DNA of 64,000 bases from an uncultured Tenacibaculum sp. (GTDB taxonomy: Bacteria; Bacteroidota; Bacteroidia; Flavobacteriales; Flavobacteriaceae): contig CANNGJ010000012.1 of NCBI GenBank assembly GCA_947504185.1, positions 30,471-94,470 on the forward strand. Direction: 5' to 3'. The position numbers and the translations under genes are program-made. Under the pieces are notes generated by a model. That model did not search any database, was not told the origin of the DNA, and saw only the letters and a list, made by a program, of their open reading frames with translations. This document shows, piece after piece, positions 34,866-44,616 of the stretch; positions within the stretch are counted from its first letter, which is position 1, and every line of letters starts with the position of its first letter.

Positions 34866-36512
34866 ATGAACAATTTTTCATTTTTTAATCGAGCAAATAT
34901 TCAACAAGAATTACAAGAAACAGAATTCGACCTTCTTATTATTGGTGGTGGAATTACTGGAGCAGGAATTGCTTTAGATGCTGCTTCTAGAGGAATGAAA
35001 GTTGCACTGGTTGAGAAAAACGATTTTGCTTCTGGGACTTCAAGTAAATCCACGAAACTAATTCACGGTGGGCTCCGTTATTTAAAACAATTTGATTTTT
35101 GGTTGGTAAAAGAAGTAGGTACTGAGCGTGCTATTGTTCATAAACTAGCTCCTCATTTAGTTATTCCTGAGAAAATGATTTTACCTTTAATAGATGGAGG
35201 AACCTACGGTTCTTGGCTTACCTCTATTGGTTTAAAGGTATATGATGTGTTGGCTTCGGTAGAAGGAGATGATAAGCGTAAAATGCTCGATAAAAAAGAA
35301 GCTTTAAACAAAGAACCTTTATTGCCTGAAAGCATTTTAAAAGGCGCTGGTTATTACGCAGAATATCGTACGGATGATGCTCGTTTAACTATTGAGGTTT
35401 TAAAAACTGCTAGTCAGTACGATGCACAAATTATAAATTATACTACCGCTAACGAATTTATTTACGAAAATAAACGTGTTGTTGGTGCAAATGTTACCGA
35501 TGATTTTACAAACAAAACGTATGATATTAAAGCAAAGTATGTTGTTAATGCTGCTGGGCCTTGGGTAGACGAATTACGTCAAATAAACAACTCTAAAATT
35601 GGAAAAAGATTACATCTTACCAAAGGGGTTCATTTGGTGGTACCTCATGAAAAACTACCTGTAAAACAATCAGTATATTTTGATGTTCCTGACGGACGTA
35701 TGATGTTTGCTATTCCTCGTGGGAAAGTAACTTATTTTGGAACTACCGATACCAATTATCAACAGGATAAAGATTCCGTAAATACCTCTATGGTAGATGC
35801 TTTATATTTAATTGAAGCTGTAAATAATATGTTTACTGATATTCATTTAACTATGGATGATATTCAATCTTCATGGGCAGGTTTACGCCCATTAATTCAT
35901 GAAGAAGGAAAGTCAGCTTCTGAGCTTTCTCGTAAAGATGAAATTTTTGTTTCTGACACAAAATTAATCTCTATCGCTGGAGGTAAATTAACAGGGTACC
36001 GTAAAATGGCAGAACGTATTGTAGATATTGTTTCTAAAAAGATAAAACGACGTTTTGAAGCAGATTTCGAACCTATTCAAACCGAAGACATTGTATTAGC
36101 AGGAGGTCCTTTTCAGAACTATAAATCAGTAAAAATTTATATAAAACAAGTGTCAAAACGAATTAAGCCATTTGGTTTAACTCAAAAAGATGCTAGCTAT
36201 TTGGTCCACAACTACGGAAAACAGACCGATATTATTTTAGATAAATTTGATGAACTTACAGAAGAAAATATCAATCTTCGTTTGTTAAAATCTGAAGTTT
36301 GGTTTACCATTCAACATGAAATGACTTGTACTCCTACCGACTTTTTTATGAGACGCACAGGACGTTTATTTTTCGATAAGCCTAGTGTTGATAAATACAA
36401 AAAAGTAGTTTTAACAGTGTTTAAAAATTACTTTAATTGGTCAGAAATTGAAACTAAAAAACACCAAGAAGAATTAGAAACTAAAATTAATTTAGCTATA
36501 AACTTTATATAA
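34866..36512 (+). CDS. glpD: FAD-dependent glycerol-3-phosphate dehydrogenase
   Basis: From the ATG at 34866 the protein has 548 residues. FAD binds at LLIIGGGITGAGIALDAASRG (GGGITG at 27-32), and the conserved blocks SSKSTKLIHGGLRYLKQ, GRMMFAIPRGKVTYFGTTDTNY and SWAGLRPL match GlpD. It oxidises sn-glycerol-3-phosphate to dihydroxyacetone phosphate, passing electrons to the quinone pool at the inner membrane. A seven-codon longer frame from TTG (34845) overlaps a promoter box. gpsA, the NAD(P)-dependent enzyme for the reverse direction, is 3 kb away on the other strand. No glpK or glpF is adjacent. Confidence 0.95.
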   Translation: MNNFSFFNRANIQQELQETEFDLLIIGGGITGAGIALDAASRGMKVALVEKNDFASGTSSKSTKLIHGGLRYLKQFDFWLVKEVGTERAIVHKLAPHLVIPEKMILPLIDGGTYGSWLTSIGLKVYDVLASVEGDDKRKMLDKKEALNKEPLLPESILKGAGYYAEYRTDDARLTIEVLKTASQYDAQIINYTTANEFIYENKRVVGANVTDDFTNKTYDIKAKYVVNAAGPWVDELRQINNSKIGKRLHLTKGVHLVVPHEKLPVKQSVYFDVPDGRMMFAIPRGKVTYFGTTDTNYQQDKDSVNTSMVDALYLIEAVNNMFTDIHLTMDDIQSSWAGLRPLIHEEGKSASELSRKDEIFVSDTKLISIAGGKLTGYRKMAERIVDIVSKKIKRRFEADFEPIQTEDIVLAGGPFQNYKSVKIYIKQVSKRIKPFGLTQKDASYLVHNYGKQTDIILDKFDELTEENINLRLLKSEVWFTIQHEMTCTPTDFFMRRTGRLFFDKPSVDKYKKVVLTVFKNYFNWSEIETKKHQEELETKINLAINFI

Positions 36513-36533
36513 TTCTTACATAACATATTTTAA

Positions 36534-36563
36534 TTGTTTCCTAAAAAAAGTATTATATCTTTG
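36534..36563 (+). promoter_or_regulatory. Strong Bacteroidetes promoter of the 167-aa exported protein gene
   Basis: TTG (36534-36536), exactly 19 nt, then TATCTTTG (36556-36563) is a textbook TTG-N19-TANNTTTG promoter. The ATG follows 35 bp later. Confidence 0.8.
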
Positions 36564-36597
36564 GTGCGCAAAAAATCCCCTAATAAGTCAAAATAAA

Positions 36598-37101
36598 ATG
36601 AAGCAAAAGCTATTTGTTTTTATACTTGTGTTAAGCAGTATTATAGCCAAAAGTCAAAGTAATATTTTATCTGATTCAGAGTACCAAAGCATTAAAATAA
36701 GTAATGCTACTATTACTGATCTTAAAAAAACGAAAGGAAAAAAAGATTCGGTTGAAAAACTACTAGGAACAGTCACTTCTTTTTCTCAAGATGAGAATGA
36801 AATTTATCATTATTTTAAATTCAATGGTTTGTCTATCGACTTTGCTATGAGCGGTAAAAGTAAACCGTATATTGAATCATTTGAAATAATGAGTAATCAA
36901 GTTTCATTAACTATAAAAGATAAAACTATTACTGTTGGTGATGATATTAATAAACTAGGAACTGTAGTTTTTATAGTTGCTAGAAATGGTGCTAAAAGTA
37001 TTTTGTTTACAGATTGTGAAGACTGTGATAGCTTTGTAAATATTGAATTTGATCAAAATACCAAAGTAATAACTAAGATTAGTTATATGGATATGTCTTA
37101 A
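36598..37101 (+). CDS. Exported protein, function unknown
   Basis: The 167-residue protein has a signal peptide (MKQKLFVFILVLSSIIAKSQ). The mature part resembles two short beta-alpha repeats: KDSVEKLLGTVTSFSQDENEIYHYFKFNGLSIDF and GDDINKLGTVVFIVARNGAKSILFTDCEDCDSFVNIEFD. It has one CxxC (DCEDCD). It has its own strong promoter and terminator. No family recognised. Confidence 0.82.
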   Translation: MKQKLFVFILVLSSIIAKSQSNILSDSEYQSIKISNATITDLKKTKGKKDSVEKLLGTVTSFSQDENEIYHYFKFNGLSIDFAMSGKSKPYIESFEIMSNQVSLTIKDKTITVGDDINKLGTVVFIVARNGAKSILFTDCEDCDSFVNIEFDQNTKVITKISYMDMS

Positions 37102-37120
37102 AAGTATAGTTTATATAAAT

Positions 37121-37154
37121 AAAAAAGCAGCTTAAATACTTAAGCTGCTTTTTT
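37121..37154. terminator. Bidirectional intrinsic terminator
   Basis: The stem AAAAAAGCAGCTTAA/TTAAGCTGCTTTTTT with an ATAC loop lies between convergent genes, 1 bp from the MFS stop. Confidence 0.93.
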
Positions 37155-37155
37155 A

Positions 37156-38424
37156 TTACTCTAACTTCTCATGCGCTTCTAAATCTTTAGTTAAATCTAG
37201 TTTTCGTAATGTAGGGTTTATTATTCCTGTAGTTACGACTGTTATTAACGTCATAGTTCCACCAAAAACTACTGCAGTTACAGTTCCCATTAACTTGGCA
37301 GTTACACCACTTTCAAAAGCTCCTAATTCGTTTGACGATCCAACAAACATAGAATTTACAGATGCTACTCTACCGCGCATATGGTCAGGTGTTTTTAATT
37401 GTAAAATTGTTTGACGTATTACCATTGAAACTCCGTCAGTAACTCCGCTAAAAAATAAAGCCACAATTGATATCCAAAATACAGAAGATAATCCGAATAC
37501 GATAATACAAATACCAAAGCCAAAAATAGCAGCTAATAACTTCATTCCTGCATTTTTACTAATTGGTATATAAGCTGTAATTAACATCGTTAAAAAAGCT
37601 CCTATGGCTGGTGCAGCACGTAAAGCTCCGAATCCTTCAGGACCTACTTTTAATATATCTTGAGCATACACTGGTAATAAAGCAATTGCTCCACCAAAAA
37701 GTACCGAAATCATATCTAAAGTAATCGCTCCTAAAATTGCTTTGGTTTTAAAAACAAAACGAACTCCTTCTTTTAAGCTTTCCATTACTGGCTCTCCTAT
37801 TTTTGGATTTAATATTGGTTTTCTTTTAATAAAAAACACCATTAAAAACGAAAATACTACCAATCCAAAAACGATACATAACGACCAATGAACTCCCATC
37901 CATGAAATGGTAAACCCTGCAAAAGCAGGTCCTAATACTGAGGCTATTTGCCAAGTAGAGCTACTCCAAGTTGCTGCATTAGGGTATAATTTTTTTGGAA
38001 CGATTAACGCTATTAACGAGAAAATAGTTGGTCCAAAAAACGAACGTAAAAATCCACCAAAAAATACCAAAGCATAAATTGCATATAACACCGTATTGGT
38101 TTCCCAACCTTCAATAAAACTTGGTAGGGTTAAAAAGAATAAGCCTAAACTTATTAATGAAAATGCTCCGATACAAAGTGCTAGTAAATTTCTTTTTTCT
38201 TTTTGATCTACTATATGACCTGCAAATAACGCCATAGATACAGCTGGAATCACCTCCATTAAACCAATAATTCCTAACGATAACGGATTTTTAGTAATGC
38301 TATATACTTGCCATTCGATGATGATGAATTGCATAGACCATGCAAAAACCAACAAGAATCTAACTAATAAAAAAATATTGAACTCCTTAATTCGCAATGA
38401 TGCGTACGGATCTTTTTTTTCCAT
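37156..38424 (-). CDS. Major facilitator superfamily transporter
   Basis: The 422-residue protein has about 11-12 hydrophobic helices. It carries the MFS loop motif GHIVDQKEKRN (G-x-x-x-D-x-x-x-R-K-like) near residue 68, and GVSMVIRQTILQLKTPDHMRGRVASV in the second half. This pattern is that of the MFS_3/EntS-like exporter group, often linked to drug or siderophore efflux; substrate not identifiable. It lies 3 bp after the ACT-domain gene and they are likely co-transcribed. Confidence 0.88.
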   Translation of the reverse strand: MEKKDPYASLRIKEFNIFLLVRFLLVFAWSMQFIIIEWQVYSITKNPLSLGIIGLMEVIPAVSMALFAGHIVDQKEKRNLLALCIGAFSLISLGLFFLTLPSFIEGWETNTVLYAIYALVFFGGFLRSFFGPTIFSLIALIVPKKLYPNAATWSSSTWQIASVLGPAFAGFTISWMGVHWSLCIVFGLVVFSFLMVFFIKRKPILNPKIGEPVMESLKEGVRFVFKTKAILGAITLDMISVLFGGAIALLPVYAQDILKVGPEGFGALRAAPAIGAFLTMLITAYIPISKNAGMKLLAAIFGFGICIIVFGLSSVFWISIVALFFSGVTDGVSMVIRQTILQLKTPDHMRGRVASVNSMFVGSSNELGAFESGVTAKLMGTVTAVVFGGTMTLITVVTTGIINPTLRKLDLTKDLEAHEKLE

Positions 38425-38427
38425 TTA

Positions 38428-39087
38428 TTAGTTTAATTTTAAATCCATTAAAATGGCAAAAGTTTCGTTTACATCTTGTTCTTTTACAACAATTGTCATT
38501 TCGTGAGTTGTAGATATTACTTCTTGTACAGCAATATTTGCCCAAGCAAATTGCTTTAAAATGAAATAATAAACTCCTGATTGCTCTAAATTATCTTTTG
38601 GTAACTTTATAGTTATTGATGCTAAATCATTAACATTGTTAATAACTGTTTCTTTTTGAAAAATTTCTTCAACAAAAGGTTGTAAATTTTTACTGGTAAC
38701 AATATTGGTTTCAAAAATTCCTTGCGATACCGTTAAAAAATAGTCATTACTATCAGCTGATTTGCTTAAAATTTTAGCAATTTCTTTTAATAATGAAGGT
38801 GTATTTTTAAAAGTATAATCACATAAATCAGAACGAACAATTACATCTCCTAAATCAAGGGCTAATTTTTTTATGTTTCTTCGTACTCTTAATTCATTCG
38901 CTGGAGATAATCTATTAATCGCCATCATTACTGCACCAACCTTTACTTCTTTTTTTAAAAGTGTAGAAACATCAGGTAGTATAACTCTTGCTAGTGACGA
39001 TACATTGATTAATTTTTCATTTAAAGCCTCTTCAATAAATGGGGTTTTACGAATCGTAATTTCTACAGCTTCTTGAATGGTTTTCAT
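38428..39087 (-). CDS. ACT-domain-like protein
   Basis: The 219-residue protein has an N-terminal helical segment (residues 1-85) and a C-terminal region with two ACT-like beta-alpha-beta-beta-alpha-beta units (about 115-215), the last being FILKQFAWANIAVQEVISTTHEMTIVVKEQDVNETFAIL, similar to the regulatory part of aspartate kinases. No kinase domain is present, so it is not an aspartate kinase even if named so by similarity. A ligand-sensing role is possible. It is the first gene of a pair with the MFS transporter. Confidence 0.7.
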   Translation of the reverse strand: MKTIQEAVEITIRKTPFIEEALNEKLINVSSLARVILPDVSTLLKKEVKVGAVMMAINRLSPANELRVRRNIKKLALDLGDVIVRSDLCDYTFKNTPSLLKEIAKILSKSADSNDYFLTVSQGIFETNIVTSKNLQPFVEEIFQKETVINNVNDLASITIKLPKDNLEQSGVYYFILKQFAWANIAVQEVISTTHEMTIVVKEQDVNETFAILMDLKLN

Positions 39088-39180
39088 TGTTGTTTAATTT
39101 TAAACGAAAAGTAATAAAAATAAACTTAATGATAAGAATTAAACTTAATAAGTTATTCAGAAGATATTTAATAAAAAAGT

Positions 39181-39209
39181 TTGTCAATCAGAATTTTAAA
39201 TTAAATTTG
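39181..39209 (+). promoter_or_regulatory. Promoter in front of a 31-codon reading frame
   Basis: TTG (39181-39183), 18 nt and TAAATTTG (39202-39209) fit the Bacteroidetes promoter. An ATG follows 17 bp later. Confidence 0.55.
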
Positions 39210-39226
39210 TTGGCATTGGTTATTAG

Positions 39227-39322
39227 ATGCAAAACCAACACAACTCAATTTTAGAAGCGATTGATGAGAGACTTCTTTTTATTAAGAAGGATTATTTGTA
39301 CAAATGCAGACAACTAATCTAA
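39227..39322 (+). CDS. Possible 31-residue small protein or gene remnant
   Basis: The frame runs ATG to TAA and encodes MQNQHNSILEAIDERL... ending in YKCRQLI, an amphipathic helical peptide. A good promoter lies just upstream. It overlaps the 3' end of gpsA by 9 bp in the opposite direction. It resembles the first helix of small helix-turn-helix/excisionase-like proteins, so it may be a truncated remnant. Coding status is unproven. Confidence 0.35.
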   Translation: MQNQHNSILEAIDERLLFIKKDYLYKCRQLI

Positions 39323-40309
39323 TCTATTTGTTAACTTAAAAAACTCATCTTTCGCTTCTTTTTTTCCGTATAACACGTTATACACAGCGTCGATAATAGG
39401 AGTTTTTGCACCGTTTTTTTGATTGATTTCGTAAGCACTTTTTGTAGCATAATAACCTTCGGCCACCATACTCATTTCAAACATAGCGGATTTTACAGTA
39501 TATCCCTTTCCAATCATATTTCCGAACATCCTGTTTCTACTAAAAACAGAATATCCTGTAACTAATAAATCACCTAAGTAAGCAGAGTTATTAATGTTAC
39601 GTTTCATTTTATGCACCTTTTTAATAAAACGTTTCATTTCACGAATTGCATTACTCATTAATACAGATTGAAAATTATCACCATAACCTAAACCATGAGC
39701 AATTCCTGCAGCTATAGCATAAATATTTTTTAACATGGCTGCATATTCGGTGCCAATAATATCATCAGATATTTTAGTTTTAATATATCTACCAGCAATA
39801 TATTCACTTAAGTTTTTAGCCTTTTGTTCGTCTTGACAAGCCAACGTTAAATACGATAAACGTTCCATTGCTACCTCTTCTGCATGACATGGACCAGTGA
39901 TGACTCCAATATTTTCAAAAGGAACATTATGAATATCATGAAAATGCTCTCCAACGATTAATCCTGTTTCTGGAACAATACCTTTTATAGCTGAAAAAAT
40001 CACTTTATTTTCAAGAGAACCATTTAGTTTTTCTAACTCAGTTTTTAAAAATGCTGATGGAATTGCGAAAATTAAAATATCATAATTATCAACGATATGA
40101 TTCATATCATTAGATAAATCTAACTGCTCTGGATGCAATTCCACAGAACTTAAATAATTAGGATTGTGTTTATTACGTTTTATATGTTCTAAAGCATATA
40201 CACTACGCATATACCATCCTATAGTTTCTAGGTTTTCAGATAACATTTTAACAATAGCTGTAGCCCAACTTCCTCCACCTAATACTGCAATTTTAGCTTG
40301 TTTACTCAT
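39314..40309 (-). CDS. gpsA: NAD(P)H-dependent glycerol-3-phosphate dehydrogenase
   Basis: The 331-residue protein has the NAD-binding motif VLGGGSWATAIVKML at residues 9-23, the FSAIKGIVPETG and ITGPCHAEEVA blocks, and the catalytic Lys in AAMLKNIYAIAAGIAHGLGYGDNFQSVLMSNAIREM. It reduces dihydroxyacetone phosphate to sn-glycerol-3-phosphate for phospholipid synthesis in the cytoplasm. It is monocistronic and divergent from the flippase gene. Together with glpD nearby it covers both directions of glycerol-3-phosphate metabolism. Confidence 0.95.
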   Translation of the reverse strand: MSKQAKIAVLGGGSWATAIVKMLSENLETIGWYMRSVYALEHIKRNKHNPNYLSSVELHPEQLDLSNDMNHIVDNYDILIFAIPSAFLKTELEKLNGSLENKVIFSAIKGIVPETGLIVGEHFHDIHNVPFENIGVITGPCHAEEVAMERLSYLTLACQDEQKAKNLSEYIAGRYIKTKISDDIIGTEYAAMLKNIYAIAAGIAHGLGYGDNFQSVLMSNAIREMKRFIKKVHKMKRNINNSAYLGDLLVTGYSVFSRNRMFGNMIGKGYTVKSAMFEMSMVAEGYYATKSAYEINQKNGAKTPIIDAVYNVLYGKKEAKDEFFKLTNRLD

Positions 40310-40376
40310 TTTGTTTAGTTTTCTAGTACGAATTTAAGAAATCTAAGAGCGAATGCCTAAACCAACCCTTAATTAT

Positions 40377-40384
40377 TATATTTG
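40377..40384 (+). promoter_or_regulatory. -7 box of the flippase-dut operon
   Basis: TATATTTG matches TANNTTTG. The TTG at 40382 inside it is the first possible start of the long frame and is better read as promoter. Confidence 0.6.
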
Positions 40385-40405
40385 CCTCAAATAAACCCAT
40401 TCTTT

Positions 40406-41860
40406 TTGAGCGCATTAAAACGTTTTTTAAAAGACACTGTTATTTACGGAATAGCTGCTGTTTTACCGAGAGCAATTAACATTTTATTGGTTCGTTTACA
40501 TACTGATACTTTAAGTGCTGATAAATTTGCAGTAAATACAATGTATTATGTGTATGCTGCTTACTTTAATGCTTTATTAACCTACGGAATGGAAACTGCT
40601 TTTTTTCGATTTTTTTCTAAAGAAAAAAACAAAGGAAAAATTGTATCTACCTCATTTATTAGTTTATTAATTACAACGTTAGTTTTTATTGGAGCTACTT
40701 TTATTTTTAGTAATGAAATAGCCTTATTTTTTGGTTTTAAGAATCCTTTGTTTTTTCAAATACTAATTCTTACGCTTACGCTAGATACTTTAGTTGTTAT
40801 TCCTTTTGCGTATTTAAGGGTTACTAATAAGCCTATAAATTTTACGGTTTATAAAATTGTAAACATTATCATTTTTGCTGCGTTAAATGTTTTCTTTTTA
40901 TGGTTTGTTCCGTACACAAATAGAAAGGGAATTTCTTTACCAAATAGTTTAATTACTTATGTAGAAAATCAGCCTCAAGTAATCCATATTTTTGTTGCTG
41001 GATTAGTAGCTAGTGCAATCACTTTTATCTTATTATTACCAACGCTCTTTAAGTTTAAAATCACTTTTGATTTTAATTTATTAAAAAAGATGTTACGATA
41101 TAGTTTACCTATAATGATAGGTAGTTTAGCATTTGTTACTAATGAAAATTTAGATAAATTATTATTAGGTGATATGGTTGGTGAACAACAAATGGGTGTG
41201 TATGCTGCTTGTTATAAATTGGGTGTTTTTATGACACTTTATATTATGGCTTTCCGTTTAGGTGCTGAACCATTTTTCTTTAATCAAGCTGATAAAGAAA
41301 ATGCCAAACAAACTTATAGTACAATACTAACTTGGTTTACACTTTTTGGAGCTTTATTTATGTTAATTATCGTTGGTTTTATCGATGTCTTTGCTTCTTT
41401 TTTATTGAAAAGTGATGAGTATTTTGAAGCACTAGAAATTGTACCAATTATCTTATTAGCTAATTTATTTTTAGGAATTTATAACAACTTATCTATCTGG
41501 TATAAACTAACAGATAAAACTAAATTCGGGATGTATTTCTCTATATTCGGAGCAATAATCACCATTGGATTCAATTTATTTATGATTCCAAAAATTGGAT
41601 TTATAGCATCTGCTTTAGCAACATTAATAGCTTACGGAGTAATGATGCTGATATCATACTTAATTGGTAAAAAACATTATCCTGTTCCTTATGAACTAAA
41701 AAAAGTAAGTAGTTATATTATATTAACTACTCTTTTATCTGGAATGTCATTTCTTTATTTTAGAGAAAATTATATTATATCTGTAGTATTCATTTTCTTA
41801 TTTTTAGGATGGATTTATTACAACGAAAAAACAATGATTCAACAACTTTTGAAACGATAA
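40406..41860 (+). CDS. Polysaccharide/lipid flippase (Wzx/MOP-type)
   Basis: From TTG at 40406 the protein has 484 residues and begins MSALKRFLKDTVIYGIAAVLPRAINILLV, a usual N-terminus for flavobacterial oligosaccharide flippases. About 12-14 transmembrane helices follow across the full length. No ATG is available before residue 40. A longer frame from TTG at 40382 overlaps the promoter -7 box. The family moves lipid-linked sugars across the inner membrane. It stands 3 bp before dut, an apparently conserved pairing, and no glycosyltransferases adjoin it. Confidence 0.85.
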   Translation: MSALKRFLKDTVIYGIAAVLPRAINILLVRLHTDTLSADKFAVNTMYYVYAAYFNALLTYGMETAFFRFFSKEKNKGKIVSTSFISLLITTLVFIGATFIFSNEIALFFGFKNPLFFQILILTLTLDTLVVIPFAYLRVTNKPINFTVYKIVNIIIFAALNVFFLWFVPYTNRKGISLPNSLITYVENQPQVIHIFVAGLVASAITFILLLPTLFKFKITFDFNLLKKMLRYSLPIMIGSLAFVTNENLDKLLLGDMVGEQQMGVYAACYKLGVFMTLYIMAFRLGAEPFFFNQADKENAKQTYSTILTWFTLFGALFMLIIVGFIDVFASFLLKSDEYFEALEIVPIILLANLFLGIYNNLSIWYKLTDKTKFGMYFSIFGAIITIGFNLFMIPKIGFIASALATLIAYGVMMLISYLIGKKHYPVPYELKKVSSYIILTTLLSGMSFLYFRENYIISVVFIFLFLGWIYYNEKTMIQQLLKR

Positions 41861-41863
41861 ATT

Positions 41864-42295
41864 ATGACCGTACAAATCATTAACAAATCAAAACATCAAA
41901 CACCTGCTTATGAAACAGAAGGTTCTGCAGGAATGGATTTACGTGCAAATATTGATACTGCAATTACTTTAAAACCTTTAGAACGTGCTATTATAAAAAC
42001 CGGTTTATTTATTGCATTGCCAGTGGGGTTTGAAGCACAAGTACGTCCGCGAAGCGGACTCGCAGCAAAAAAAGGAATTACGGTATTAAATTCTCCTGGA
42101 ACTGTAGATGCTGATTATCGTGGAGAAATTGGAGTGATATTAGTAAACTTATCAAACGAAGATTTTATAGTTAACGATGGCGAACGTATTGCACAATTAG
42201 TTATTGCAAAACACGAACGTGTAAACTGGCAAGAAGTAGAAGTTTTAAACGAAACTGAACGTGGTGCTGGTGGGTTTGGTAGTACAGGGGTTTAA
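41864..42295 (+). CDS. dut: Deoxyuridine 5'-triphosphate nucleotidohydrolase
   Basis: The 143-residue trimeric dUTPase shows all five motifs: [39 protein letters not shown] and the C-terminal [10 protein letters not shown]. It converts dUTP to dUMP and pyrophosphate, preventing uracil incorporation. It is the second gene after the flippase and overlaps the convergent GNAT gene by 4 bp. Length is complete. Confidence 0.97.
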   Translation: MTVQIINKSKHQTPAYETEGSAGMDLRANIDTAITLKPLERAIIKTGLFIALPVGFEAQVRPRSGLAAKKGITVLNSPGTVDADYRGEIGVILVNLSNEDFIVNDGERIAQLVIAKHERVNWQEVEVLNETERGAGGFGSTGV

Positions 42296-42831
42296 ATTAA
42301 CTCTTTATACAATTGACTCATTTTTCTAACATTATCATGTAGTAAATCAAAGTCTAAAAAACAATGTGAATGATATTGGTATCCTAATTTTTTATAAAAT
42401 TCAAAGGCTTGAGGTTGCTCATCCATAGCATCTAACCAAATCAATTCATATTGTTTTTTTACAGCTTCTATCTCCAACCAATTTAGTATCTTCTTCCCTA
42501 TTCCATTTCCTTGTGTTTTTGAATGTAAATAAACTCGATGTAGCTTTACACTTTTTTTAGTTTCAAAATCAGCTAATTTTCTATCCCAAATAATTCTAAA
42601 ATTGCCTATTATTTCATTTTTAAACAACACAAAATAGTACTGTGCTTTTTCTTCTAAAAGTTCTTTTAATATATTCTCTTTTGAATATTGTGTATTCACA
42701 TACCAATCTCCTCCATCTTCCCAAAAATGACTATAAGCTGCTGGGTAAACTTCTTTCATTAACATAAAAAGAGATTCAGAATCAGTGTTCAAAATTTCTT
42801 TTAATTGTATGTTTTCTGATATATTTATCAA
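42292..42831 (-). CDS. GNAT family N-acetyltransferase
   Basis: The 179-residue protein has the GNAT fold with the acetyl-CoA loop Q-x-x-G-x-G ([18 protein letters not shown]) near residue 108 and a C-terminal [14 protein letters not shown] strand. The start is TTG (42829-42831); the first ATG is 22 codons in, after strand beta-1. A TAGCCTTG sequence with TTG 18 nt upstream overlaps this TTG, so promoter and start are hard to separate. It follows recA but beyond a terminator. Substrate unknown. Confidence 0.85.
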   Translation of the reverse strand: MINISENIQLKEILNTDSESLFMLMKEVYPAAYSHFWEDGGDWYVNTQYSKENILKELLEEKAQYYFVLFKNEIIGNFRIIWDRKLADFETKKSVKLHRVYLHSKTQGNGIGKKILNWLEIEAVKKQYELIWLDAMDEQPQAFEFYKKLGYQYHSHCFLDFDLLHDNVRKMSQLYKELI

Positions 42832-42859
42832 GGCTATCTTTTGAATTAAATATACAAAA

Positions 42860-42887
42860 AAAGCCGTTGAAGTATTTCAACGGCTTT
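42860..42887 (-). terminator. Intrinsic terminator of recA
   Basis: The stem AAAGCCGTTGAA/TTCAACGGCTTT with a GTAT loop is followed, on the minus strand, by a T-tract. Confidence 0.92.
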
Positions 42888-42917
42888 AGCAATAGTTAGA
42901 ACTTTTAATTTAAAAAC

Positions 42918-43925
42918 TTATTCTTGATTTTCAATAGCTTCTTTTATTTTTCCTTCAAGCTCTTCCATCAATTCAGGGTTATCTTTAATTAAACTTTTTA
43001 CAGCATCTCTACCCTGGCCTAACTTAGTGTCTCCATAGCTAAACCATGAACCACTTTTCTTTATAATTCCGTATTCTACACCAATATCTAAAACTTCACC
43101 AACTTTAGAAATTCCTTTTCCATACATAATATCAAATTCTGCAATTTGAAAAGGTGGTGCTACTTTATTTTTAACAACTTTTACTTTGGTACTGTTACCA
43201 ATTACTCTATCGCCATCTTTAATTTGTGTTCTACGACGAATATCTAAACGAACAGAAGCATAAAATTTTAAAGCATTACCACCTGTTGTCGTTTCTGGGT
43301 TACCAAACATAACTCCAATTTTTTCACGTAACTGGTTGATAAAAATAACAGTACATTTAGTTTTACTAATAGTACCTGTTAATTTACGCAATGCTTGAGA
43401 CATTAAACGAGCATGTAATCCCATTTTAGAATCTCCCATTTCACCTTCAATCTCAGATTTTGGTGTTAATGCAGCAACCGAATCAATTACTACAATATCA
43501 ACAGCTCCTGAACGAATTAAATTATCAGCAATTTCTAAAGCTTGCTCACCATGATCTGGTTGAGAAATAATTAAATTATCGGTATCTACTCCTAAACTTT
43601 CTGCATAAAAACGATCAAAAGCGTGTTCTGCATCAATAAAAGCAGCAATACCTCCAGCTTTTTGAGCTTCAGCAATTGCATGTATTGTTAAAGTTGTTTT
43701 ACCTGACGATTCTGGTCCGTAAATTTCAATAACTCTACCACGAGGATATCCTCCTACACCTAAAGCTAAATCTAATCCTAAAGATCCTGATGAAATTGCA
43801 TCAACATCTTCTACCTGACTATCACCTAACTTCATTACTGTACCTTTACCGTAAGTTTTATCTAACTTATCTAAAGTAAGTTGAAGCGCTTTTAGTTTCG
43901 CTTCTTTTTCTTTATCTGCTGCCAT
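42918..43925 (-). CDS. recA: DNA recombinase RecA
   Basis: The 335-residue protein has Walker A GPESSGKT (70-77), the [17 protein letters not shown] and [25 protein letters not shown] blocks with loop L1, and loop L2 ([30 protein letters not shown]). It forms the ATP-dependent filament for homologous recombination and the SOS response. It is monocistronic, with a strong terminator. No LexA-type operator was recognised in the 115-bp divergent spacer. Confidence 0.98.
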   Translation of the reverse strand: MAADKEKEAKLKALQLTLDKLDKTYGKGTVMKLGDSQVEDVDAISSGSLGLDLALGVGGYPRGRVIEIYGPESSGKTTLTIHAIAEAQKAGGIAAFIDAEHAFDRFYAESLGVDTDNLIISQPDHGEQALEIADNLIRSGAVDIVVIDSVAALTPKSEIEGEMGDSKMGLHARLMSQALRKLTGTISKTKCTVIFINQLREKIGVMFGNPETTTGGNALKFYASVRLDIRRRTQIKDGDRVIGNSTKVKVVKNKVAPPFQIAEFDIMYGKGISKVGEVLDIGVEYGIIKKSGSWFSYGDTKLGQGRDAVKSLIKDNPELMEELEGKIKEAIENQE

Positions 43926-44013
43926 AAATCGTGTTAATTATTTTAAATAATAAGAGTGGCTAAGTTATGAAAAACTGATGGTAATTTACTAGATTTTTAG
44001 TATTCAATATTTG

Positions 44014-44021
44014 TAATTTTG
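44014..44021 (+). promoter_or_regulatory. -7 box before rluE
   Basis: TAATTTTG matches TANNTTTG, 19 bp before the ATG. Confidence 0.5.
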
Positions 44022-44040
44022 TAATCCTTATTTTTTACCA

Positions 44041-44616
44041 ATGCAAACACATCGACATTTTATTATTCATAAACCTTACGGATTTCTTTCTCAGTTTATT
44101 ACCAATCAAAAAAAAGGTGGTAAACATAAAATGTTAGGAGAATTACATAATTTTCCTGAAGGAACCATGGCAGTGGGAAGATTAGATGTAAAATCGGAAG
44201 GATTACTTTTATTAACTACGGATGGAAAAGTAAGTGATTTTATTACAACTAGAGGTAAGGTTGAAAAAGAGTATTACGTACAAGTTAACGGACAAATAAC
44301 TGAAGAAAAAATTGAGCAATTAAGAAAAGGCGTTGAAATTGGTTTTGATGGAAAAAAATACCAAACAAAACCTTGCAAAGTAAAACTAATTGATACTCCA
44401 GATTTTCCTGAACTTTCTAAAAAAATACGTGATGATCGCCATGGACCAACCAGTTGGATTTCAGTTATACTTACCGAAGGTAAGTTTCGACAAGTGCGTA
44501 AAATGACTTCTGCGGTTGATTGTCCTACATTACGTTTAGTACGTGTACGTGTTGGAAATATTGAATTAGGTAAAATGAATTCTGGAGAAGTTATTGAGGT
44601 TGATAAACTATATTAA
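44041..44616 (+). CDS. rluE: 23S rRNA pseudouridine synthase, RluE type
   Basis: The 191-residue protein has the pseudouridine synthase motif GRLDVKSEGLLLLTTDG with catalytic Asp near residue 48, FHIHKPYGFLSQF-like N-terminal strand HFIIHKPYGFLSQF, and the C-terminal GKFRQVRKMTSAV loop. It lacks an S4 domain, as in RluE, which modifies U2457 of 23S rRNA. RluE is the best fit within the RsuA/RluE group. It overlaps the convergent GNAT gene by 4 bp. Confidence 0.9.
   Translation: MQTHRHFIIHKPYGFLSQFITNQKKGGKHKMLGELHNFPEGTMAVGRLDVKSEGLLLLTTDGKVSDFITTRGKVEKEYYVQVNGQITEEKIEQLRKGVEIGFDGKKYQTKPCKVKLIDTPDFPELSKKIRDDRHGPTSWISVILTEGKFRQVRKMTSAVDCPTLRLVRVRVGNIELGKMNSGEVIEVDKLY

Noticed and set aside
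38428..39087. Aspartate kinase
   Set aside because: Only ACT-like repeats resemble the family; no amino-acid kinase domain is encoded.
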